Assembly (NCBI RefSeq): GCF_023091745.1
Contig: NC_068930.1
Location: forward strand, 12,794,262 to 12,858,261
Source: Budorcas taxicolor
Lineage: Eukaryota > Chordata > Mammalia > Artiodactyla > Bovidae
Direction of reading: 5' to 3'
DNA: 64,000 nucleotides
Part shown: positions 55,711-64,000 of the stretch, one piece after another
Layout: each line of letters begins with the position of its first letter
How positions within the stretch are numbered: the stretch's first letter is position 1
Notes under the pieces: generated by a model
Databases searched by the model: none
The model's input: the letters and a program-made list of their open reading frames with translations, nothing else
Told to the model about the DNA's origin: nothing
Position numbers and translations under genes: made by a program

Positions 55711-56678
55711 CAGTTCAGTTCAGCTCAGTTGCTCAGTTGTGTCCGACTATTTGTGACCCCAGGAACCACAGCACACCGGGCCTCCCTGTCCATCACCAAC
55801 TCCTGGAGTTCACCCAAACTCATGTGCATCGAGTTGATGATGCCATCCAGCCATCTCATCCTCTGTCATCCCCTGTTATCCCCTTCTTCTCCCGCCCCCA
55901 ATCCCTCCCAGTATCAGGGTATTTTCCAATGAGTCAACTCTTCGCATGAGGTGGCCAAAGTATTGGAGTTTAAGCCTCAGCAACAGTCCTTCCAATGAAC
56001 ACCCAGGATTGGTCTCCTTTAGGATGGACTGGTTGGATCTCCTTGCAGTCCAAGGGACTCTCAAGAGTCTTCTCCAACACCTCAGTTCAAAAGCATCAGT
56101 TCTTCAGTGCTCAGCTTTCTTCACAGTCCAACTCTCACACCTATACATGACCACTGGAAAAACCATAGCCTTGACTAGACGGACCTTTGTTGGCAAGGTA
56201 ATATCTGTTTTTCAAAATGCTCTCTAGGTTGGTCATAACTTTCCTTCCAAGGAGTAAGCATCTTTTAATTTCATGGCTGTAATCACCATCCACAGTGAAT
56301 TTGGAGCCCCCCAAAAGAAAGTCTGACACTATTTCCACTGTTTCCCCATCTATTTCCCATGAAGTGATGGGAACGGATGCCATGATCTTCATTTTCTGAA
56401 TGTTGAGCTATAAGCCAACTTTTTCACTCTCCTCTTTCACTTTCATCAAGAGGCTCTTTAGTTCCTCTTCACTTTCTGCCATAAGGGTGGTGTCATCTGC
56501 ATATCTGAGGTTATTGATATTTCTCCCAGCAATCTTGATTCCAGCTTTTGCTTCTTCCAGCCGAGTGTTTCTCATGAGGTACTCTGCATGTAAGTTAGAT
56601 AAGCAGAGTGACAATATACAGCCTTGACATACTCCTTTTCCTATTTGGAACCAGTCTTTTTTCCATGTCCAGTTCTAA
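55711..56678 (-). mobile_element. BovB LINE
   Basis: Antisense copy from cagttcagttcagctcagtt to ttccatgtccagttctaa, covering the C-terminal region and the YADD box (complement near 56484-56506). A short extra gttatcccc block near 55872 duplicates its neighbour. Confidence 0.93.
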
Positions 56679-56697
56679 GCTTTAGAAGATATCAATA

Positions 56698-56743
56698 ATC
56701 CCTAGTGATTAGGGATCCTCTCACCAGCATAGTGAGAGGATCC
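56698..56743. other. Double inverted-repeat (hairpin) element
   Basis: Two adjoining palindromes overlap: atcccta-gtgat-tagggat (56698-56716) and ggatcctctcac-cagcata-gtgagaggatcc (56713-56743). The second has a perfect 12-bp stem and 7-base loop. Confidence 0.9.
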
Positions 56744-56933
56744 AGAAATTCTAGGCAGCCAAAATAGAAACCTAATCCTACTGTGAGTGAATTGACTTGT
56801 ATGTGTGAGCTGCTCACCCAGCTGAATGGAATCAGATCTCCAAGGACATTAACTCTCTTCTAGAAATAATCTCTTGCACCCTACAATGAAATTCCAAAAT
56901 CAACTAAATACCTCTCACCTAGGTTTCACTGCT
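56722..56933 (+). repeat. Unassigned repeat, copy 1
   Basis: Related to 61361-61574 in the same orientation. A hand comparison of about 173 bases starting at ggcagccaaaatagaaac gives roughly 84% identity. No coding potential and no family recognised. Confidence 0.8.
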
Positions 56934-57034
56934 AATCATATATCCTTTGGTGGGTGGGGCTGGGGGGTAGGGAACTGCTCCAACTAGATCTCCTTTGTAA
57001 AAAAAATTTCTTCACAACTCACTAACTCGTTCTA

Positions 57035-57345
57035 GGCACCAAGTATATTCACTTTTTTCCACTGTCATGCCATTGTTGTTCCCATTGTATAGATAAGTCA
57101 ACTGAGACTCTAAGTGTTTAGAAAACTAGTTCTCACATTTAGTTCAAGCCAGAACTAGTTCTCTCTGGTTCCAGATCTCAAATCAGAACCACTTAGCATC
57201 AAGGCTCACTGAGTTTTAGAGCTGTGAAGAACCTGGTAGTCACTGCTCTGATGCTCTCATTTTAGTAACAAAAGAAATAGGTTAATTAATTTTTTTATGT
57301 TCTTACAGGCGGAAAGTGTCAGAGCTAGGCAGGAACTGGGGTCTC
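57035..57345 (-). repeat. MIR-like remnants (tentative)
   Basis: Two antisense MIR-like stretches: cattgtatagataagtcaac with gagactctaagtgttta, and later cggaaagtgtcagagctagg. Weak matches. Confidence 0.4.
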
Positions 57346-57389
57346 CTCCTTCCATGTTATGTTACTTATACAACTCTCGAAATCATAAA

Positions 57390-57775
57390 CAAACTAGGCC
57401 CATTGCCCCTTGATCTCATGTTATTCTCACCACCTAAAGTGCCTTTGTCTTTTTCCCTTTTCTTGTCCAAATCCTATCCCTTCCTCCAAAGCCATCCTAA
57501 AGCTTCATTCTCCAAGGACATTGAGCTCCATTGATTCTTCCTGGTTTTGATCTATAGCAGGTCTGCCTGTGTTTGCCATTTCATTACTGAGTCATGTGCC
57601 CTCTCATGTTGTTCACTAACTTGTTTCTCATAAAGACATTGTCTCCCTAATGAGATTTTACAGGCTTTCAGCAAAAGAGATCTGATTCTTCTCAGGGTTC
57701 TCCCCAGCATCCGTAATGCCAGAGGCCTTGTGAGGAAGAGAGTAGCTGCTCAATAAATGCATGATTGGATTAAAT
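57390..57775 (+). mobile_element. L2 LINE 3' region
   Basis: Sense L2: tgtccaaatcctatcccttc, ccaaagccatcctaaagctt, cataaagacattgtctccct, and the gtagctgctcaataaatgca 3' end. Confidence 0.65.
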
Positions 57776-59463
57776 TTCTGTAATACAAACACCCCCTGAT
57801 CCTCAATAATGGATGCTTCAATTTCCTGCATTCATTATTTGAACTGTGCTTACACTTGGGTGTCTCCCAGCATACTGAATGGAGACAGAAGACTGGAACT
57901 AAGACTTCACGGTCTCAGCGGTGTTGGGCGACCAGAAGGCCAGAGATGGCTGACAGGCCTGTTTTCTTAAGTCCTCTTTTTACAATGGCCTTAAAATATT
58001 AAAGTTGCTTTATTTTCAAATGTAAGTGAGCCAGTGTTTTTGTATCGATTCCAAGACAGACGGTTTAAAATGCACTTTTCTAAACTGGGTTGATTCAGGT
58101 CAAGGCTTAAAAGAAAAATGCGTGTATGGATAAGCAGTTAGAGATTAAATCTGTAAACAGCCCTCAATTTGCTCATGTACTTCTGCCCTTCTTGGTTTTC
58201 TATTTTGCAGCAAAATAACTTGAAGAATGTGTTGACATCTAAACGTATAAATGCGACTTATAAAATTGATTTCAGTGAAAAATGTGTTTTAAGGTAGGAA
58301 TTAGGGTAAGAGTCAACAGATAATGTAGAAAACACAGGGGAAAAGACTCAAACGTACCAGTAAAACTCTGCGAATGCCTGCGTCTACATTTTCCTCTATT
58401 AGAAACTTTACATGCTTCATCCTTCTGTTTAGACAACAGCTTGATTATTTCCCTATGTGTGTCTCTAGCTCTTCATGAAAAGTATTAACTACCTGCCTCA
58501 AGCTTGTACTAGGAAATTAACGTGAGATATTTTCATTTGACCGTGATCACAGGAAGCCCTTTCTAATCTCATTTGGCACATTACCCATCAGATTTATGGA
58601 AATTCTCAATGAACTCTGACACTGGAGTGTAACAGTTGCATAAACTGTATGTGAGATATAGCTGTGATGTTCATGAGGTATACCCTTGACCTTGGCTACC
58701 GGCTAAGTCCTCACCTAGACTCCACAGTGAAATGTGCAATAAAACCAGGGTTCCAAATACATGACACTGGGGCTGATTAAGAGGAGAGGGGTAAGAGGAA
58801 TTTATAATGAGGGGGATAAAGATAGCCAGAAACTGCAAACAGCAGGGATCCTATTCCACAGAACTTGAAAATAAAGGAACAATAGAAGGATAGTCTTCTA
58901 ATTATATTTTTTTCCTCTTTCATGGTGCTCATGTTATTTAATGCCTTGACTTCTTCAATCATTGGAACCGTAATTTCAATATAATTATCAAAAGGAAAGT
59001 TGTCAAACATAACAAGCTCTTGATCGACTACGGTGAGTAATATGTCACAGACGGAAAGAAAAATGTTAAGCCATTTGGCAGCAAGGTGCACTATAAAAAG
59101 ACTGGTATCCAAAACCAAGTTGGTAAACTTCAAACAAGACAGGGCTTTCAGACCTTATCCTCTCCCAGAGTTCTGAGGTATTAAAGGGGAGGGGGCAAGA
59201 GGAGAAACTCAGAAAAAAGTGACTGTGAATTTCCCTCAAAATAAGCAGTATCATCATCCGGAGGAAGCACAGGGCAGGGCCTCTAGTTATCCACTGAATC
59301 CAAGCCACTGTCACATGTGTGTTTCTGATGCCAAAACATAATGCGGTTCAGAGCACACAGTCATCCTTCCTATCCCTCTGTCACTCATTAGCATACATCC
59401 TTAGGAACATAGGTTAAGCTCACGACACCTTGGTTTTCTCATTTTATAGGTCTGCCTAACCTT
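57776..59463. other. Unassigned stretch
   Basis: No named repeat. The 118-codon (-) frame at 58777-59133 and 82-codon (-) frame at 59066-59314 have no recognisable product. Confidence 0.4.
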
Positions 59464-59472
59464 TTAGGATCT

Positions 59473-59681
59473 GAAGTGAAGTGAAGTGAAATGAAGTCGC
59501 TCAGTCGTGTCCGACTCTTTGTGACCCCCTGGACTACACAGTCTATGGAATTCTCCAGGCCAGAATACTGGAGTGGGCAGCTGTTCCCTTCTCCAGGGGA
59601 TCTTCCCAACCCGGGAATCGAACCCAGGTCTCCTGCATTGCAGGCAGATTCTTTACCAGCTGAGCCACAAGGGAAGCCTTC
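59473..59681 (-). mobile_element. Bov-tA SINE
   Basis: Antisense element with a (GAAGT)n tail (59473-59494), ctcagtcgtgtccgactctt, and the complete head complement ctgagccacaagggaagcc. Flanks ttaggatct (59464-59472) and ttagaatct (59682-59690) are a likely target-site duplication with one mismatch. Confidence 0.93.
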
Positions 59682-59775
59682 TTAGAATCTACATAAAGAT
59701 TAAAACTAACTTCAGCAAAGTGCTTACTGCTGGATCTGGCACATAGTTAGTGCTTAATGTCTTGTTAGCGTATTC

Positions 59776-59845
59776 CTTTCTCTCTTCTTCTTCCTCCTCT
59801 TTCTTCTCCTCTGCCTTCACCTCTTCATCCTCCTCCTTCTTCTTG
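59776..59845. repeat. Pyrimidine-rich (CTT/CCT)n tract
   Basis: About 70 bases nearly all C and T on the + strand, with interspersed CTTC and CCTC units. Confidence 0.85.
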
Positions 59846-60329
59846 AGGCATATTCTCTTCAGAATCCTCCCCTGACTTCCTTCCAGTCTTTGCCTGGGTA
59901 AATGGAGTCACTAACTTGCATTTTTCCATCATTAAAACAGCATGCTATCATCAATTCCTAGAATCATTGTTGGTTGATGTCAGAAGAGCAACCTCATCCC
60001 AACAGCTGAGGAAACTGAAACTCAGGGGGTGGGCAGCAATAACATACCCAAGCACTAACCGAAGCACCCACTGTTCTCGAAACTAACAAAGCAACGTGTG
60101 TTAGTCACACCTGCATATCGTAGCGAGCATCATTCCACTGGTCACTATACGTAACTACTTTGCTGAGTATCTGTTCAAATAGATTTCCCAAGCTACCTGA
60201 AGTCCTTTGTTGAGAAATAAAACTACTTAATTTTCTTACTGAACAACCTTGTTTAGCTGGGTTTTGGCTCTTAATTTTTGCTCGCAAGAGGCAAGGCCCA
60301 AGTTGTTGAGCCCAACTGTACATCAGAAC

Positions 60330-60480
60330 CAACATTTTCAGAACTTTCTAAAAAAAAATGTCCATTTCCCAATCTCATCCCCTCTACTGAGTCAAGATTT
60401 CCAGAACATGTGGTGGTGTGACTTTGAATCTCTAGAGCATTATCTCTGGTGATTCCAATCTTGGGCAATCTCTGGAAGTG
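60330..60480. repeat. MER5-like DNA transposon remnant (tentative)
   Basis: tccatttcccaatctcatcc, ctactgagtcaagatttcca, ttatctctggtgattccaat. Resembles MER5-type hAT remnants but is diverged. Confidence 0.35.
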
Positions 60481-61360
60481 CTGATATTATAAAACATCAT
60501 CTTTTAGCCATGATAGAGTACAACAATTGAATGTGATGGAAAGTAGGAGATTTTATAGGCTCTGTGTAGTTTTTCTTTCTTATTAACTCCTCTTGTCAAT
60601 AAATATTCTAAAGGATGTGTCTTATTTTTCAAGGCATATATATCATATGCATATATGTTTAAATAGTATTTTTCCACTAACAATGTTTGTAGTTATTTTC
60701 ACTCTTCTGAAGCCACAGTGAAACCAGGTTCTTTGAGCATGAGCCACATTATCTCCTTACTTGGCCCTGCAATAAATTTTCCTCGACTCCAAATTCTGAC
60801 ATTTCGATTTGACCTCACTGTGTATCTGTTACACAAATTTGCATTTCATTAACAGTAGCATCACTGAAGTCTGTAATTGCCGATTGCAGTCCTGGTTTTA
60901 TCACCATTTCGATAATCTCTCTATTTTAGGACTACTTGTCACCCAAGTTTTGTGATGCCACCATGACTTCTCAGTCTTAGTGGCTTTAAAAAAACAGCTC
61001 CTTCTAGAATATGATTAAGAATCCATAGGGGCATATATACATTATATTGATAATGTTTTAAAGAATTTTGATCTATTTCAATCTAAGAATTTCACAGCAC
61101 CCTGGCAATGAAATAAAGACAATTTTAGGATGTTACAATGCAAGAGTCTCTGAACCAGAAATCATAGAAGTCTAAAGTAGTAAATGTGGCAATTTCCAAA
61201 AATGTGCCTCTGTAGAGAAGTTTAGAGCATAGAAGAGTCTGTGGACATCTCCTATGGCCTGAAATCCTTTGAACTACCACCCACATTTTTCCCCTTTCAT
61301 CTTGATTATAATCTCTTTTCTGCAGAGTCTCCATATAACTTAAGAAAACCCCCCTTTATG
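60481..61360. other. Unassigned AT-rich stretch
   Basis: Nothing recognised. Confidence 0.35.
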
Positions 61361-61574
61361 CACCAACCTAGTGAGAGCGTTCAGGGAGTCTTGGCAGCCA
61401 AAATAGAAACGTAATCCTACCATGAGTGAATTGACCTGTATGTGGGAGCTGCTCACCCTGCTGAGTGGAATCAGCTCTCCAAGGACACTAAGACCCTTCT
61501 AGAAATAATCTCTTGCATCTCACAGCAGAATTCCAGAATTAACTGAATGCATCTTACCCAGGTTTGCCACTGAA
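61361..61574 (+). repeat. Unassigned repeat, copy 2
   Basis: Partner of 56722-56933. The match starts at caccaaccta and ends at about ggtttgccact. The hairpin at the left edge of copy 1 is not conserved here. Confidence 0.8.
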
Positions 61575-62754
61575 GCATCAGTCCAATGTAGTTTTACAGG
61601 CAAGACAGCCTCCTCCCTGCTGTTGAAATTGTTGATTAGAAAAATAGTTGCTCATATCAATGCTAAACAGTACCCACACAGAAACAAGAAAGTGTCTCTT
61701 TGATTCAACGGAAATATTAAATGAAGACTTGGTCTTGTACTTTCTGTTAGCTATGTACTATTACTCTTTAATACAATGAAACAAAGAAACATGGATGGGA
61801 CGTTGTAATGGGGTTTGAGTGAGTATCCTGGGAATGCGGAAGTTTTTTTCTGCTATAATTGCATTACTAGTGCTGCTCCATTCAGCATAAATGTGTCTAT
61901 AGTATTCATCTAAAGCGTGCCCCAAGGCTTAAACCTTCCCCAAGTGGTGAGTAAGGATGGTGGGAATGTGGTTGGGGAATTTAAAGCCCACTCAAACATC
62001 ATTAATTAGAAATTCCCTGATGAAATTAAACCTTTGATCATTTCTCGGCATTCCGAGTGATTCCATTTGGTGTTTTGTTTTGTTTTGTTTTTTAATTGTG
62101 GTGCACTCAAGAGCTGCATTTTAAGTGGACTGATTTTCTAAGAAAACTTGACAAATTAGCGATTTTTTCCAAACATCCAAAACTAACAAATAAATAAATT
62201 GAAAGATTTTAGAATTTCATATTCAAGTGGCTTCAATGTATCTAGCTCCAAGGCCTGAGGCAAAATTTTCAACCTCCAAATCCAATGTCATCACTGAATA
62301 CCCTTATCAGGCAAATGGGTGGAAATGTGAGGCACGAACCCTCATGGATGTCAGGGCTATGAATGATCTGAAAGCAGAGAAGAGTAGAGAACCATCATGC
62401 CCAGAAAAGAATAAGAATTATTTCAGCTAATTTTAATTATGATGTAGCTTCTGTAAATTTCAGACACAAGAAGATGGAGGGAGAGAATAGAGACTGGAAG
62501 TTTCAATACTCCATACCAAAAATGGCAACACCAATCCATTGATCCCATAGACGCCATCGTAAATGATAGAATCAATAAGAACTTGGTCCCTTTGGTCAAT
62601 TTTCAGTCTAAAAGATTTTTCCACCAGTGTCTCCATAGTAAGTTGCAATCTGGAGTTGTCTCATATAACCTAATACTTGCTTGTAGTAATACTAATTCTT
62701 GGCTATCTCGAGCTGCCCATTACTTATTAGTAGCTAGTGCATATTGAGTGAAAA
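61575..62754. other. Unassigned stretch
   Basis: Contains a (TTTTG)n run at 62072-62094. The 67-codon frame at 62227-62430 (+) is not recognised. Confidence 0.4.
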
Positions 62755-62805
62755 ATACATGGACGAAGCTGTGCTGAGCATTTTATACACCATAGCTCAC
62801 TTAAT
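62755..62805 (-). repeat. MIR SINE remnant, left part
   Basis: Antisense MIR: gctgagcattttatacacca, tagctcacttaatcttt; continued at 63195 beyond two inserted SINEs. Confidence 0.6.
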
Positions 62806-62899
62806 CTTTCTCCAGGAGATCTTCTCAACCCAGGGATCGAACCCAGGGCTCCCTCACTGTAGGCAGACGCTTTATCGTCTGAGCTACCAGGGAAGCCCT
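62806..62899 (-). mobile_element. Bov-tA SINE head fragment
   Basis: Antisense tRNA-derived head: ctccaggagatcttctcaac, gggatcgaacccagggctcc, gagctaccagggaagccc. Confidence 0.88.
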
Positions 62900-62910
62900 A
62901 ATTCTCTGAC

Positions 62911-63183
62911 TTCTGCTGCTGCTAAGTCACTTCAGTCGTGTCCAACTCTGTGCGACCCCACAGACGGCAGCCCACCAAGCTCCCTCGTCCCTGGGATTCT
63001 CCAGGCAAGAACACTGGAGTGGGTTGCCATTCCCTTCTCCAATGCATGAAAGTGAAAAGTGAAAGTGAAGTCGCTCAGTCGTGTCCGACTCTTACGACCC
63101 CAGGGACTGCAGCCCACCAGGCTCCTCCGTCCATGGGATTCTCCAGGCAAGAGCACTGCAGTGGGGTGCCATTGCCTTCTCCG
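62911..63183 (-). mobile_element. Bov-A2 SINE dimer with exact target-site duplication
   Basis: Antisense dimer with (CTG)n tail at the left and two A monomers linked by gaaagtgaaaagtgaaagtg. A perfect 11-bp duplication aattctctgac lies at 62900-62910 and 63184-63194. It inserted right next to, and after, the Bov-tA head fragment. Confidence 0.95.
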
Positions 63184-63194
63184 AATTCTCTGAC

Positions 63195-63330
63195 GAGGGT
63201 ATCATTAATCTCCCACTTTGCAGGTAAGGAACCTGAGACTTAGGGAATCTGAGTAACTCTCTCAGGTCAACATCTAGTATGAGAAAGACCTAGAAGATCC
63301 AACCCAGGATCATCACAAATTCACCATCTC
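63195..63330 (-). repeat. MIR SINE remnant, right part
   Basis: Antisense MIR: ctcccactttgcaggtaagg, aacctgagacttagggaatc, agatccaacccagga. Confidence 0.7.
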
Positions 63331-63585
63331 CTGACATAGCTTGTTCAGAGCCAGACTTATTGTGTTACAGTAAAATTATTCCATTTGAATTGAATTTTTA
63401 TTTGAGTCTACACATCTAGATTAATATAGATTATTACAGGAAACTCACTTAAATGTAATGGAAGTGTGGGAGGTGGTCACAGGGAAGCTGATGAGGCTAA
63501 GGCTATAAAAAAGATGTTTATCTCATTGCCCACCTGAGAAACTAGAGCTTCTGAAGACAAAAATGATCCAATCTGTTGGGTATTG

Positions 63586-63605
63586 ACACACACACACACA
63601 CACAC
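63586..63605. repeat. (AC)n microsatellite
   Basis: Ten AC dinucleotides followed by an imperfect atgcacacaa extension. Confidence 0.95.
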
Positions 63606-63809
63606 ATGCACACAAACTGTAGAATTTACTTAATAAAAGAAATATCTTTTTAACATCTTTAAACTTGCCGGTCGGTTTCATCCTTCTTTTCTCCAATGGT
63701 TTCATGAGGATGTATACTTAGCTTGTGACAACAGCCCACACTAGAGACCCTGATGATGGATCCAGAAATTTTCAGGGTTCCGTTAATAACAATCTCCAAT
63801 GCAACTAGT

Positions 63810-63920
63810 CCAGTGCTAGAGTCAAAAGTGCAATTGTCCAGGAGCCAGGAGAGTTGGGTCCTTATTTTGGTTGAGTGACCTTAAGCAAATCACTTAGCCC
63901 CTTGAATTTCTAGAAGACTG
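63810..63920 (+). repeat. MIR SINE remnant
   Basis: Sense MIR: ggagagttgggtccttattt, gagtgaccttaagcaaatca, cttagccccttgaatttct. Confidence 0.65.
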
Positions 63921-64000
63921 TACAGTTATATTTTCCAGATAGATATTTCTTTGTCAGGCAATTTTGAAACCTCCTGTTTTTAAAGCAACTGGTCATTCAA

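Noticed and set aside
58777..59133. 118-codon antisense frame with hydrophobic stretches
   Set aside because: No recognisable family, no splice or promoter context; compatible with chance in AT-rich DNA.

Overview
This window is ordinary ruminant (bovid-type) nuclear DNA. The assignment rests on dense copies of repeat families limited to or abundant in ruminants: BovB (RTE-clade) LINEs, tRNA-Glu-derived Bov-tA and Bov-A2 SINEs, CHR-type SINEs and a young ruminant L1 copy. I found no intact protein-coding gene, no functional RNA gene and no microbial system. All repeat names come from my recollection of the families, not from a database search.

The one gene-derived feature is an intronless retrocopy of FUS (34575-36538). 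It has an 11-bp target-site duplication on both sides, an A-rich 3' tail, two in-frame stop codons and a lost native stop. Its reading frame has no net shift over 513 codons. A 358-codon open frame survives that holds the QGSY-rich region, the first RGG region and the RRM, but not the zinc finger or the C-terminal nuclear localisation signal.

Layout. 1-5 kb: ancient MIR, a HAL1-like LINE split by BovB, a short minisatellite and a multimeric Bov-tA. 5-15 kb: a CR1/L3-type remnant, MIR, BovB tails, SINEs and long unassigned stretches. 15.0-17.6 kb: a BovB inserted into an older BovB of opposite orientation, followed by an LTR-like segment. 18-25 kb: old LINE remnants, including a second CR1/L3-type piece, a long L2 and SINEs. 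25.6-26.3 kb: a tandem Bov-tA array with a 167-bp period. 27-33 kb: L2 and L1 pieces split by BovB, a small tandem duplication and SINEs. 34.6-36.5 kb: the FUS retrocopy. 37-41.1 kb: a GC-rich degenerate repeat followed by the most complete BovB, which has one nonsense codon, three frameshifting deletions and a lost motif-A aspartate. 42.2-49.1 kb: stacked old L1 copies hosting a Bov-tA, a BovB and an antisense young L1. 49-64 kb: mostly unassigned DNA with SINEs, two antisense BovB copies, L2, MIR and MER5-like pieces, and a pair of related segments of about 213 bp that I cannot place in any family.

The genes do not work together here: the window is a record of successive insertions whose order can be read from nesting and target-site duplications. 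The items most worth checking are the 167-bp SINE array, the unassigned repeat pair at 56.7 and 61.4 kb, and the FUS retrocopy.
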